A stretch of DNA of 64,000 nucleotides from Agapetus fuscipes (lineage: Eukaryota > Arthropoda > Insecta > Trichoptera > Glossosomatidae), in contig OX637336.1 in the NCBI GenBank assembly GCA_951799405.1, positions 18,519,479-18,583,478 of the forward strand, read 5' to 3'. Positions 18,431-30,024 of this stretch are shown in pieces; position 1 is the first letter of the stretch; every line of letters starts with the position of its first letter. Below the pieces are notes generated by a model. The model was given only the letters and a program-made list of their open reading frames with translations, did not search any database and had not been told where the DNA came from. A program made the translations under genes and the position numbers.

Positions 18431-18635
18431 AAATCTAATCTGCAAAGATATGTATTCCCACAAGCACACACACATAATTTTGTGCTCACACATGCCGCAT
18501 GTGGACCTACAATATAAAAAACCCAATCTCAAATGAACATAAGCCCTGCAAATCTTGCCGACCTTCCCCGAAAAAGGGATGACATTTTTCACAGTATGGG
18601 TGGTGAGCCTCATGCCAACATATCAGTCAAGGAAT
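18431..18635 (-). repeat. Repeat A copy 5
   Basis: Minus-strand copy with a short ATCTAATCTGCAAAG tail junction. Confidence 0.85.
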
Positions 18636-18639
18636 TAAG

Positions 18640-19485
18640 TAATTTGCCGTAACTCATCCTTCTCATTTCTCTATTGTTTTTGTATTGTAAATTTTGTAAC
18701 AGTGTCCTCTTGAAAATGGCATAACTAATTCGAAAGTACTTGAGATGATATAAATGCTCAATTTGTGTTTTTTTATTTTTCTTTTCATGCTTTTCCATAA
18801 AAACACTATACAAAGCTTGGAAATTATCTCTACGAAGCGTAGCACAATTTTTTTCTTTTGTAGAATTATCGATATCATGTTGGTTTGTTTTTGAGTTTGA
18901 ACAAGACAGTAGTCAGCGTAGTGTTACAAATCGTTTTAGAAGGAAAAACTGTCGTAGCATCGCATGTATAAAATTTCACGTAAAAACTGAAACAAACAGT
19001 TTCCCAAAAATGCGAGTAAACTTAACCAGCACCTCTAGTGAGAGTTTTATTTGTTATGTATTTATGTATGATACTTTGTTTCTGCGTTTAAACGTTATGT
19101 TTTGTACGTGGTGTACTGATTTATCGTAGAACTTTTTAGTTCTACGGATGGCTTGGGTACTACGAAAAACGTAGAGCGCTACGGATCGTAGCGAATCGAG
19201 AAAAATGTGAAAGGCGGATGGAGGAGGACATTTTATGCTACGATTGTTATTGTTTATATATTGTTACATTCAAAGTATGAAAGTTTTGTAATTTTATATT
19301 TTGAATTCAAGAAAATCCTTTAATAAAAGGATAATAATTATATACACTCGGAGGACAGATTTGAGAGTTAATTTTTTATCTTCACTAGATATTTTATGTT
19401 TATCTTAAAAGCAACAATATGAGGGATCAGAAAACTACCATGATATTCTTAAGAAATGTAAAACGGTTCGTTCTGTCTCTTTCTG
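18640..19485. other. No recognised feature
   Basis: AT-rich sequence without long frames or window-internal repeat partners. A TACGATCCGTAG-type motif near 19170 recurs near 31060. Confidence 0.4.
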
Positions 19486-19487
19486 TC

Positions 19488-19640
19488 TATAAGCCAGACC
19501 GTGATTCTACTAGGGGTGGCCGGGTACTCCGCAGATGCGTCTCTTCTTTTTTCTGTCCTTGTATTTCTCTTTCACCTCTTCTACATTCATCACTTTCCTT
19601 ATTAATATTCATCTCTTATTCTCACTCTGCTGCAGGTTCC
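19488..19640 (-). mobile_element. LINE 3'-end remnant
   Basis: Minus-strand match to the CRGSGHP-type LINE end: CTAGGGGTGGCCGGGTACTC, then the complement of the AAGGTGATG block. Confidence 0.6.
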
Positions 19641-19884
19641 ATTTTTTTGCAATCTTACCTATTTGTTCTATACACTTATACTTAAAAACAAAAAATTCTA
19701 AATATTTGTAATAGATGGTATTAAACAAAAAATGTAAATAAACAATTAATAAAAATATTCTGCTACACTATTTTTTTCCCTTTACGTTATTGCAAGTCTG
19801 TCAATATTCTTTAAGAGGTGGCCAGAACGTCTGCACGGATGCTTCTACTTATTCCTTTATTGCATCTTTGCTTAAATTATTTAA

Positions 19885-20165
19885 TATCCCAAATCAATCC
19901 CAGGTTCGAGTCCCACCAAGGATGTCAGAAATAATTTCCCGTTGCGGTGATTATTTCAAACCCAAAAATAAAATACGAGCGAGGTTAACTCAACTTTCAC
20001 AAGAAGTGAGTTACAACCTCCTTGGAAGCTGGGATTACCCCACTTCAACTTGGCATTAAGCTGGCACCCTTACCTGTAAAAATAAAGAGGTTCCACTCGC
20101 CACATGTGAAACTCTTCGGAGATCACGCGGTAAGACGTTACACTATATGTGTAGCTTGGTTGCGT
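19885..20165 (+). mobile_element. SINE2 copy, 5'-truncated
   Basis: B-box-like GGTTCGAGTCCCACC, then TTTCCCGTTGCGGTGATTAT, then the tail ACTATATGTGTAGCTTGGTT. Confidence 0.75.
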
Positions 20166-20524
20166 TTTGTTTCAATCGCCTTTTTCATACATTCACTTCT
20201 CCTACATTTACTCTGTATGTTATGCAATTCTTTTAGGTTATCAACTATGTGTTGAAGTCAAAATTGACAGTTTTTTGGTATTCTTTTTTTTTACGATTCC
20301 AAACCAGTTCATTACATTTTACACACTTCATATATTTTTCCATAATATGTTTGAGGTCAAAAAACGTGTTGGTCTGATCAGAACATTCTATAAATATTTA
20401 TGCCTGTCTGTCTGCCCACCATGAGCTGCAAGTGCCGATCACTGCGTGTAATCCATTCCCAGATGAGTTTCAGGCCCCTTAGTGCTTGTTTGTCTTATAT
20501 CCAACAAAACGTTATATCGGATGA

Positions 20525-20643
20525 GCAATGTTTGTATCGGAGAGATGTTTTCCGGGATATATTACCGTGGTCTATGGGATCTGGAGATTCCGGACGTTTT
20601 ACCCACGTCTACGATGGGTTTCTTCTGCGTAAAGTGGGATGAT
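20525..20643 (+). repeat. Half of a GACGTTTC hairpin element
   Basis: Matches the left arms at 40.0 kb and 46.6 kb (GATGTTTTCCGGGAT, CCGGACGTTTTACCC). It stops where LTR1 is inserted, near the loop. Confidence 0.65.
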
Positions 20644-21268
20644 TGTTATGTTATTTTAAAATAACATATAAAAAACAATCTCGGAGTGTACAGTGTGTTT
20701 TGTGGGCCGAACGGTCACGGAAGCGGCCGAACTGCGCCGTGCGAACCAATCGGCCCACGCTCGTCAGCTGTTCTCGGCCAGAGGTGAACAGATGCAGACG
20801 TCGGCGACCAAGCACCAAGCGGTGCAAGAGGGGGCATCACTATGGAGCTCCCTCCTCCCCATCTACATAATTGGATTTCCTGCCAGCAAGGCACCCGCCT
20901 TGTGGACTATAGACGGGTGCATTAGGAGCGCCCACCCAGGGGCTCCAACGTGTGAAGGCGTCCGCTTCGTGAGCCGCCGCTAGCCTGGGGCGCTGCCCCA
21001 GGCCTTCAGTTCGGAACTCCAGTCAACAGAGTAGGGAGCGTTTTAGTAATAAGGTAGAAGTCCAGCCATTCCCTTATTTCCCCTTTTCCCCCATATTACT
21101 AAAGTAAATAAACCTTTATTTGTTCATGTTAAACTTATCTTTTAATATACAACCTTCCCAAAATACAAGTAAGCAACTCAAGGAAAGAACCCCACGCCCT
21201 GAGAGTGATGCTGATGAGAGCTAGCCGGATGTAAGTATCCTGGAGACACCTTTCCATCAAACATAACA
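20644..21268 (+). mobile_element. Solo LTR1 with TSD TGAT
   Basis: Starts TGTTATG and ends CATAACA, 625 bp, flanked by TGAT at 20640-20643 and 21269-21272. The first 26 bases contain a perfect 20-bp palindrome (ATGTTATTTT/AAAATAACAT). A GC-rich first half is followed by a polyadenylation-like AAATAAACCTTTATTTG. The short frames inside are not conserved coding. Confidence 0.85.
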
Positions 21269-21284
21269 TGATATTACGTAAATA

Positions 21285-21396
21285 TGATTTGTTTATCCCA
21301 AATTGTATTATCGTTATGCAACCTTTCTCAAAATAGAATTAGCAATATCACCAGAAAAGAATTCCCACGCCCAGAGTGATGAAGTAAGTATCATAG
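21285..21396 (+). repeat. LTR1 fragment
   Basis: Contains TATTATCGTTATGCAACC and CCCACGCCCAGAGTGATGA, diverged LTR1 3' sequence. It is interrupted by the LTR2 copy at 21397. Confidence 0.6.
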
Positions 21397-22193
21397 TGTA
21401 GTGTTTTTGGCTTCGGAAAGTCTCTAAATTAAAACATACTGGTCTTCTTTCTGGATATTTATTTTCACTTAATTTATTTTACAAATTTACATTTATTTGG
21501 AACACTTTTAGCAACTCAAATTTATTTTCACAGTTTAGCACCTCACACACTCTTCAATCAAAGCCGACTATCTATCTGGCCTGCTGTATCCAATTTTGCT
21601 CCTTGCATACTCTAGTGACAAAAGTCTCTAGGGGCTAATTTGCCAGCAAACTCTTGAACGTTCTACCAGCTTCTAATCTAATCTAATCTAATCTAATCTA
21701 AGCTGCAAAGATATATATCATTTAAGATTTATACTAAATGCATTCCCACAAGCAGATATGTATAATTTCGCGCTAACACATGCCGCATGTGGACCTACAA
21801 TATAAAAACCCAATCTCAAATAAACATAAGCCTTGCAACTCTTGCCGTCCTTCCCTGAAACAGGGGTGACATTGGCAAAAGTGAACCAATTTTTATATTA
21901 TGGGTGGTCAGCCGCATAACAACCTATAAGTCAAGGAACATACATGACAAATTACATTTTTTAAAATCAAAGAATAAAAATAACAATATATACATGGACA
22001 TAAAAAACTAAATAAAAAACTAAATTAAATCAGCTTCAAGAGTACAAAAGGATTATTCCATTTCTAGATTTCTTAAGCCTTTAATTATTGCTACCTACGA
22101 TGTACACCTATATTAATGTACTTTTAACAAAACACTATAATTATTATTACTACTCACGATATACACCTATATTAATCTACTATTTACATAACA
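21397..22193 (+). mobile_element. Solo LTR2 with TSD ATAG, carrying a repeat A insertion
   Basis: Same termini as 14352-14774 (TGTAGTGTTTTTGG / TTTACATAACA). ATAG lies at 21393-21396 and 22194-22197. Removing 21674-22037 leaves about 433 bp. Confidence 0.85.
21674..22030 (-). repeat. Repeat A copy 6 with TSD CAGCTTC
   Basis: Minus-strand insertion into LTR2. CAGCTTC lies at 21667-21673 and 22031-22037. The tail consists of about five AATCT units. Confidence 0.9.
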
Positions 22194-22251
22194 ATAGGTA
22201 CATACTAAAGGTATGTATAAATCAGTACATACCATGGTTTATTTATAGATA

Positions 22252-22530
22252 TGACCGGTCCGTAGTCCAGTGCTAGCTCTCCGAACGGGTAAATGAAAGG
22301 TTGTGAATTCGAATCCCGGCGGAGCACAAAAAATATATCTACCATTTATATTTTTTAATTTACTCTTCGCTGAGTTGAAAACTTCATTAACCTTTACCAA
22401 AAATCGGTCATCAAAAGATCCAGCCTTACAGCAACTGGGCCTTGCAAGAGAATTCTACAGTAATGACCAAGCTTGCAGAGGGCTCTGGAGGTGTGATACA
22501 CACAAAAACAACACTCACCAAATAAATCAG
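22252..22530 (+). mobile_element. SINE1 copy, full head
   Basis: ACCGGTCCGTAGTCCAGTG begins the head, the B box is GAATTCGAATCCCGGCGG, and the end is CTCACCAAATAAATCAG. Confidence 0.85.
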
Positions 22531-22894
22531 TTTTTTTTTTTAATAAACCAAACAAGCACTGGAGGGAAAATTTGTTTGTCCATCAGGTGAGTGACTGTGG
22601 GGGTGGTAGGGATGAACGACTGAAGTCCCTACTGGCGCCGTCGGGGCTGCTGCCCCTGCTCTTAGGGGGAGGTGCATGGAGAGTAGACGACCCCTAAAGT
22701 GAGTCACAATATTCATCTGACATAAAACTGACAATGGGCAAAACCAACAAAAGAAAATGAATAAAAATTGCGCATCCATTTATACGAAAACTTGAAAGTG
22801 CTTTAGAATTTTAGCATTTTATGAAAACACGTAAGTACATATCACCTTAAAAAGGATATGAGTGAATTGAAAAAAGTATCGTTTCCTCAGCGCT

Positions 22895-23065
22895 TGTATG
22901 GCCTATCTATGGTTTAAATATGACTTCAAAATTAAATTGTCTCAAAAATCAAATTCTACACAATCTGATCAAAGAAAAAACGTAGAACACGATAATGTAA
23001 GAGTTTTTAAAAATATTTTGTAAACAATTTCCTGTTTTCATAAGAGACATGTGTCCAAAAAATAA
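22895..23065 (+). repeat. Repeat Y copy
   Basis: ATTCTACACAATCTGATCAA then ACACGATAATGTAAGAG. This is the uninterrupted form that shows where element X entered repeat Y at 50.6 kb. Confidence 0.65.
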
Positions 23066-23066
23066 A

Positions 23067-23325
23067 TCTTAATCTAAGCTGCAAAGATATACAGCATTTA
23101 AGATATTACTGCAAAGATATATCATATTAATCGCATTCCCACAAGCAGACATGTATAAGTTCGCGCTAACACATGCCGCATGTGGACCTACAATATAAAA
23201 ACCCAATCTCAAATGAACATAAGCCGTGCAACTCATGCCAACCTTCCCTGAAACAGGGGTGACATTGGCAAAGTGAACCATTTTTACAGTATGGGTGGTC
23301 AGCCTCATACCAACCTATAAGTCAA
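23067..23325 (-). repeat. Repeat A copy 7
   Basis: Minus-strand copy. The GCAAAGATAT block near its tail is duplicated. Confidence 0.85.
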
Positions 23326-23706
23326 TTAATACAAACAATTGATTTCATTTAAGTATACAAAAACAAACAAACACCAATTAAACAGTAAACATTAAAACTT
23401 ACAAAACATATTCTACAAAAAAGTGAACAATATATTTTTAAAGCCTCAGCGTTAAACGCCAGTACCCTTTAGAGGTAAAAGGTCCAGTACAGGTAAAAAC
23501 ATTGCTCCTGTGAAATAACCTATATCGGAAATAAGACAAACAACAACGAAGGTGGCGGTGTGCAAGGATAATAAGATTTGGAGTCAACTTGTTTTCGAAA
23601 ACAACTTATACGAGTATAATATTCTCGAAAAAAGGATATGAATGAATTGAAATAAGGATTCTATTTAAATGGTACTGACCGGTTCGTTGTCCAGTGGTAA
23701 CACTTC

Positions 23707-23953
23707 TACATCTGTATCTAAATCTAAGCTGCAAAGATATGTATCATTTGAGATTCATATTAAATGCATTCCCACAAGCAGACACGCATAATTTCGCGCT
23801 CACACATGCCACATGTGGACCTACAATATAAAAAACCCAATCTCAAATGAACATAAGCCCTGCAACTCTTACCGACCTCCCCTGAAACAGGGGTGACATT
23901 GGCAAAGTGAACCATTTTTTACACTATGGGTGGTCAACCTCATACCAACCTAT
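23707..23953 (-). repeat. Repeat A copy 8 in SINE1
   Basis: Flanked by CACTTC at 23701-23706 and 23954-23959. Confidence 0.9.
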
Positions 23954-23959
23954 CACTTC

Positions 23960-24233
23960 TAATCTAATCTAAGCTGCAAAGATATATATCATTTAAGATT
24001 TATATTAAATGCATTCCCACAAGCAGACATGTATAATTTCGCGCTAACACATGCCGCATGTGGACCTGCAATATAAAAACCCAATTTCAAATGAACATAA
24101 GCCCTGCAACTCTTGCCGTCCTTCCCTGAAACAGGGGTGACATTGGCAAAGTGAACCATTTTTTACAGTATGGGTGGTCAGCCGCATACCAACCTATAAG
24201 TCAAGGAAGGTCAACCTATAAGTCAAGAAAGTC
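23960..24233 (-). repeat. Repeat A copy 9 in the same SINE1 site
   Basis: Flanked by CACTTC at 23954-23959 and AACTTC at 24234-24239. The last 30 bases repeat the CAACCTATAAGTCAAG end. Confidence 0.9.
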
Positions 24234-24822
24234 AACTTCAGACTCGTAAATGGAAGTTTGTGGGTTCGAATCCCGGCGGATCACAAAAAATATATCATTT
24301 ATATTTTCAAATAATATGCTCTTTATTGGGGGAAAAATTCAAATACCTGTACCAAAGACCGGTCATCAAAAAGTCCATCCAGCCTTACAGCAACTGAATC
24401 TTGCTTGAGAATTGGCGCTTTGAGAATTGAAGCTCGCAGAGAGTTCTTGAGGTGTGATTCACACAAAAACAGCGCTCACCAAATAAATCATCCTAAAATT
24501 ATTTTTATTTCCAATTCAAAAAAATCTTCAAAGAGGCAACGTTGAAATTGTTTCGTCTCCCCAATCTTTCTCTGACTGTCCATGCATTATTCATCCCCAT
24601 GTTGTTATCTTAGATAATAGATGTATAAGAGTAGATTATATAGATACAACAATAAGAATGTTTGGAGAAAGAATCATCACATTTATCATGTTGCCTGCGA
24701 GAAGGCAATAAATACATTCCATTACATGGGCTTGCTTCATATTAGAGAGAAGAAAATAAAACAAACGATACGAGATAAAGGATATGGATTTCAAAACCAT
24801 TACGTCTTTTTTTGACCTCGTT

Positions 24823-25072
24823 CCTTGACTTATAGGTTGGTATGCGGCTGACCACCCATGCTGTAAAAATGGTTCACTTTGCCAATGTCCCCCCTGTCTC
24901 AGGGAAGGACGGCAAGAGTTGCAGGGTGTATGTCCATTTGAGATTTGGTTTTTATGTTGTAAGTTCACATGTGGCATGTGCAAGCGCGAACTTGTGTGTG
25001 TCTGGTTGTGAGAATGCATGTAATGTGAATCTCCAATGTAACATATCTTTGCAACTTAGATTAGATTAGATT
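24823..25072 (+). repeat. Repeat A copy 10
   Basis: Plus-strand copy from TTCCTTGACTTATAGG to a TTAGA tail. Its 75-codon open frame is a by-product shared with the copy at 44.1 kb. Confidence 0.9.
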
Positions 25073-25074
25073 GG

Positions 25075-26230
25075 TGTATAAATGAGGTCCGTACATTTGA
25101 CATAGACAAAAAAGTTGTGAAGTCACACGGCCAGGTGTTTGTTTCTACTAATATTTTTTAAATTTTCGAAAGATTCTTGTGAAATCATCATTAAAAAGTA
25201 TTTTTACTTTTTATAAATTACAAAATTAAAAACAATCAACATTTTAAATATTCTGATGAATCAAATTCCAATGAAACACTATTTATTTTTAATAATAATA
25301 CGAACGTTTTCGACTTCGAAGAGTCGAATTAAATTAGTTGTTTATTATTTGAATTAAATTAAGAATTGGGGAAGACAAACAGTGTTTTCATGGGAATTTG
25401 ATTCCTAAAAATATTAAAAATCAATATGAGTTTTCAGTGTTACTATACAAACAATACAAAATACAATCAACATTGTTTTTTTACAATAGGGAAGTATCAC
25501 ATTTTTTTTTTATTGAATAAAATGGTAGAATACATTTTTAAAAATGCATCTGCGTTTTCAAAAAAAAATATCTTGCTTAGTTTTTAAACTAAAGCTCTTT
25601 AAAATTAGCGTATTCTCGATTTTCGGAAAAAGGTAATTTTGTTTATTTAGGCAGATATGACGCCGATGCATTTTCGGAGTGTAGGTATCGACGGGCCCAG
25701 TGGCGAATCTTGACGTCATTTTGACGTCAAGGTTCGCGAAGTCGAACGCGCTGCGTTTTGGCGCGACTAAAATTCTCCGCATTTTATTTTTTAAAATGAT
25801 CAATGATATTTTTATTTTTACTACACAAAAAATATATGGTTATGATCCTTGAAATGTACTCTACAGAACCATATTATTTTCAACCGTTTTCCCTACCACT
25901 GCAACTACCCTATTGTATTTTTATTGTTAGGGGCTTTTGTTAAACCATTTTCGCAGGTTTTTCAGCCACGATGTCCTACGGCATCCCTGAGATCTTCTCC
26001 ACTAAATCTTACCCTGTATGATAAGATGAAGGAGACGGTATTTCATCATTTCTCAAAATGTGACAGAAGTCATAGTTATGCGACGCTATTTACAAAAAAA
26101 AAATACACATTGTTATGTTTTTACGGGAACAAATGTAATTCAATTTTTTTACGCAAAATATTTCAAATTCCGTTCGCATACTGAGTCACTTTACACCTAC
26201 ACAATGCAATGGTCGGTAGACTTTTAAAAC
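25075..26230. other. No recognised feature
   Basis: AT-rich, with short frames on both strands. A locally GC-richer patch at 25640-25780 has an ATTTTGACGTCAAGG motif. No gene evidence. Confidence 0.45.
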
Positions 26231-26236
26231 CAAAGA

Positions 26237-26680
26237 TAACTTTGGTCCTAAATTTATAGAAAAAATAAAGATAATTTTCGAATAATTGAGAATTAGCACA
26301 TGCGAGACTTTACTAGAACATCCGATTAAACACTCGAGCAATCTAGAATAAACAAATATCAAATAAAAATTATATAAGCTTTGGTCCTAAATTTATAGAA
26401 ATAATAATGATAATTTTGGAATCATTGAGAATTAGCACATGCGAGACTTTACTAGAACATCCGATCAAACACTCGAGCAATCTAGAACAAACAAATATCA
26501 AATAAAAATTATAAAAGCTTTGGTCCTAAATTTATAGAAAGAGTAATGATAATTTTCGAATCATTGAGAATTAGCACATGCGAGAGTTTACTAGAACATC
26601 CGATTAAACACTGGAGCAATCTAGAACAAACAAAATAATATCAAATACAAATTACATAAGTATCGGGAGACTTAACAGAC
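26237..26680 (+). repeat. Three-copy tandem repeat, period about 140 bp
   Basis: TTTGGTCCTAAATTTATAGA, then AATTAGCACATGCGAGA and TAGAACATCCGAT, then AGCAATCTAGAA occur three times in order with high identity. Confidence 0.85.
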
Positions 26681-27065
26681 AAACGGGCACACAATTACAT
26701 ATTCGTAACAATGTGTAATCCATGTATAAGCGTTTTTTATTCAATTTCAGCGGTGGATGAGCCAGGGATTTTCTGAGTGTGGGAATAACACTGCTAGTCT
26801 ATTACCCGAGTGTTTTGCATGATATCTTTGGTCATTAATTCTGCTACATGTGTGGAACTCTCACACGAGTATACACACACTTTCACACACAATGTGTAAA
26901 GCGTGTTCTTCGGCTTCCGATGCTATCGGAGCATGTTTATTTCCTGCAGCCGCGACTATCTCGGCTGCCATCGGCGCTCTTTTGGCCGAGAAGGAAATTA
27001 GGTTGGTCTGCTGTGTGTTCACACCTACCAATACTCAAAGTAAAAAGCTTCACGATTAAACTCGC
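26681..27065. other. Unassigned, with a GC-richer patch
   Basis: 26840-27040 is locally GC-rich, with overlapping short frames in two frames. No start, splice or domain support was seen, so I do not call a gene. Confidence 0.4.
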
Positions 27066-27069
27066 AAAA

Positions 27070-27210
27070 AAAAACGCAACTAAATTATACATATTCTGTA
27101 ACTTATTGCCTGCATTATTCTCGAAAAGGTCGCATGTGGAGATTCGGGACCTATTTATTTTTACGGGTGAGGAGGGCGGCCTCACACCAACCACTTTCAG
27201 TTGAAGTGAC
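27070..27210 (-). mobile_element. SINE2 tail fragment
   Basis: Minus-strand SINE2 tail with TCGCATGTGGAGATTCGGGA and CACACCAACCACTTTCAGTT. Confidence 0.7.
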
Positions 27211-27289
27211 TATAGCGTTAACAGAAAAAAAATTCTAATGTTGTTAAGCGGGTTCTATTTAAAAAAAACGGTGGTGTATTTATTTTTAC

Positions 27290-28310
27290 CACTTTCAGTT
27301 TAGCTTTACATTTGCACAGTATAGTATGACGGTCGATTGATTTTTCCCGCAACATGGTGTTATGTTATTTTAAAATAACATAGAAAGAACAATCTCGAAG
27401 TATACAGTGTGTTTTGTGGGCCGAACGGAGCCGAACGGTCACGGAAGCGGCCGAACTGCACCGTGCGAACTAATCAGCCCACGCTCGTCAGTTCTCGGCC
27501 AGAGGTGAACAGATGCAGACGTCGGCGACCAAGCACCAAGCGGTGCAAGAGGGGGCATTACTATGGAGCTCCCTCCTCCCCATCTACATACTTGGATTTC
27601 CTGCCAGCAAGGCACCCGCCTTGTGGACTAGAGACGGGTGCATTAGGAGCGCCCACCCAGGGGCTCTAACATGTGGAGGCGTCCGACTCGTGAGCCGCCG
27701 CTAGCCTGGGGCGCTACCCCAGGCCTTCAGTTTGGAACTCCAGTCAACAGAGTAGGGAGTGTTTTAGTGACAAGGTAGAGGTCGGGCCATTCCCTTATTT
27801 CCCCTTTTTCCCCATATTACTAAAGTAAATAAACCCTTATTTGTTCATGTTAAACTTATCTTTTAAATATACCACCCTTCCCAAAGTACAAGTAAGCAAC
27901 ACAAGGAAAGAACCTCACGTCCTGAGAGTGATACTGATGAGAGCTAGCCGGATGTAAGTATCCTGGAGGTACCTTTCCATTTTAACATAACAATGGAATT
28001 TCGTTCCTTAATTTAAACTAAAAAAAAGATCATTCTTGAAACACAGAGAATTGCTACCTACCACCTTGCTAGATTTTAGCAGAACATTTGATTCATCCAA
28101 TCTTGAACAAATTATTTATTTATTTTATCACTTTCGTTTCAAAGTTGCATTTTCACAGTATAGTACAACGGTTGATTGATATTGATTTATGACTCTTCAT
28201 GCGATTCTGGTCCTTATTTATACAGATTATAAAGAGCATTCTCGAAACATGAAGAATCGTTACATATATACTACCTTGCTAGTCTTCAACAGAACGTTTG
28301 ATACAACAAC
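27290..28310 (+). repeat. Two-copy tandem repeat (unit about 200 bp), first copy split by LTR1
   Basis: CACAGTATAGTATGACGGT at 27316 and CACAGTATAGTACAACGGT at 28153, and CTACCTACCACCTTGCTAGA at 28050 with its partner near 28270, show two units. The LTR1 at 27358-27992 sits in the first. Confidence 0.7.
27358..27992 (+). mobile_element. Solo LTR1 with TSD ATGG
   Basis: TGTTATG to CATAACA, 635 bp. ATGG lies at 27354-27357 and 27993-27996. It is nearly collinear with 20644-21268, with small indels. Confidence 0.88.
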
Positions 28311-28311
28311 G

Positions 28312-28545
28312 ATTTCCCGTTTCGGTGTTTATGTCAAACCTTAAATAAAATACCTGCAAGGTTTACTAAGCTTTCAACAAGAAAAGTGAACCATTCTCTT
28401 TGAGAGCTGAGAAACCCCCACTTCAAGTTGACGCAAGACCAGCCTCCTTACTAGCAAAAATAAATAGCTTCACTCGTCAAATGCGACCCCTTCGGGAAGA
28501 ACGCGGAAAGAAGATAGACTATATGTGTAGCTATTTTAAACAGTA
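28312..28545 (+). mobile_element. SINE2 tail fragment
   Basis: GATTTCCCGTTTCGGTGTTT through CTATATGTGTAGC matches the SINE2 3' two-thirds. The tRNA-like head is missing. Confidence 0.7.
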
Positions 28546-29394
28546 TTTTGCATGTGTAAAAGCGAGACTACATGTGCTCTCTTTTGTGCATGCACGGAGA
28601 GCAACCTCCCTTCCCTCCTGAGTCATGTGGCCTAGTTAACCCTTGCTCTCCCGCACCCCGACCATAAGTAACGCGCGCTTCACAATTACAGAGGAATTAG
28701 ATTGCAAGTACGTGATTGTATGTAAAGCTTGTATTAAAAATGTAAGGAAAACTCCTCATAGTAATATTAATAATAAAAGTAATAAAATCTTTCCAGCCTA
28801 GTCACGCGGAGGGTGCAATACGTGACCAGCCATATGAAATTAACATGGTAATGAAGAGGCAACAAAGTAAACATGTAAAAAAGAATAAGTAACGAAAAGA
28901 AAAAGAAAAACACAGCGAAGGAAAAGACGTGTGAGAAAATACAAAAAAAAAACAGAAAAATTGTTTACACACACAGAGGAAAAAATAAAGAAAATGCAGG
29001 TGTATGGGTGCATAAAAAATAAATGTATGGAGTAGTTACTGCAGAAAATATTACAATACAGAAGGTATCAAAGTGATGGCTAAGTAAGCCTTGGACTCCT
29101 TGGTCAATGCTGCCATATGCCCATTTCAGGCCTCTGGTTGCTGCAATCACATACCAGGGGCGTGCATCCACACAGGCATATGCGCCTAATAGGTAGGCAA
29201 TATATGGAAAAATAACATTTCAGTTAGATATTCAGATTTAAAATTCAAAATTTAAGTTTAATTGAAGGCATCGTTAGCACTTCCGTCAATTTCAAATGAG
29301 TTATTTGAAAGGAATGAGAGAAAATATTTATTCTGAAATGTTTTTGCCTATACCCTATGCACGCGCCTGACGGACGCATACATATTAGGATGAA
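28546..29394. other. No recognised feature
   Basis: Contains an A/G-rich run at 28850-29000 and otherwise ordinary AT-rich sequence. Confidence 0.45.
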
Positions 29395-29485
29395 TGATTT
29401 GGTGAGAGCTGCTTTTGAGCAAATCACACCTCAAGAGTCCACTACGTCTTCTAAAAACCACCAATTCTCAAGCAAGCCCCAACTA
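29395..29485 (-). mobile_element. SINE1 3' fragment
   Basis: Minus-strand SINE1 end: GATTTGGTGAGAGCTG, then CACACCTCAAGAGTCC, then CAATTCTCAAGCAAGCCCC. Confidence 0.65.
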
Positions 29486-29497
29486 GGTCGGAAAAAT

Positions 29498-29647
29498 TAA
29501 GTGTACTTACAAATGAAAATCTAAACCTAAAATGAACGAGATCCCTACAACCTTTGCCAACCTTCCCTGAAACATGGATGACATTGACAAAGTGAACCAT
29601 TTTTTACAGTCTGGGTGGTCAGCCTCATACCAACCTATAAGTCAAGG
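29498..29647 (-). repeat. Repeat A copy 11 (tail lost)
   Basis: Minus-strand. It begins at ACTTACAAATGAAAATC and ends CCAACCTATAAGTCAAGG. Confidence 0.8.
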
Positions 29648-30024
29648 ATTATGATTTTTGTTTTTAAAACCATTAACGTTGCTTTATTGATTTTTCCGAT
29701 AAAAAATAAAATATATTTTGATGAAAAAGCTGTACTATTATTACATGGATTATTCTGATAGCAGAGTTTATCTCGTTGAGCCGTGGTTTATTGTTATTCT
29801 GAGAAAAGTGCTCCTCGGCTAATCCCGGCTCTTATTGAGAACAACATCTGCCGGCGGTGGCTTAGTGGTTAAACTAGCTGGCTGCCTTCTAGAAGATCAT
29901 AGTTTCTTAAGATATCAAGCGAAAGGATGAAAGGTGAGAAATGTGTGCGATAGTAGTGATCGATATTTACCTTCACTACTATCGCTACTTAGCTACACAT
30001 ATAGTGCAATTTTTTTTTTTTCCC

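Larger units (their letters stand above)
23675..24500 (+). mobile_element. SINE1 copy split by two repeat A insertions
   Basis: The head 23675-23706 ends GTGGTAACACTTC. The remainder resumes at 24234 with AACTTCAGACTCGTAAATGG. Two minus-strand repeat A copies lie between. Confidence 0.85.

Noticed and set aside
20643..20983. Overlapping 75- and 96-codon frames in a GC-rich block
   Set aside because: The block is the first half of solo LTR1. The copy at 27.4 kb has the same frames with changes, and no start, domain or splice support exists.
21674..21705. AATCT repeats as an interstitial telomere
   Set aside because: The unit is TTAGA, not TTAGG, and it always sits at the 3' end of repeat A copies, so it is a LINE tail.
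24842..25069. 75-codon frame, also seen at 44110-44337
   Set aside because: Both are translations of repeat A, a LINE 3' UTR. Other copies have it broken or in other frames.
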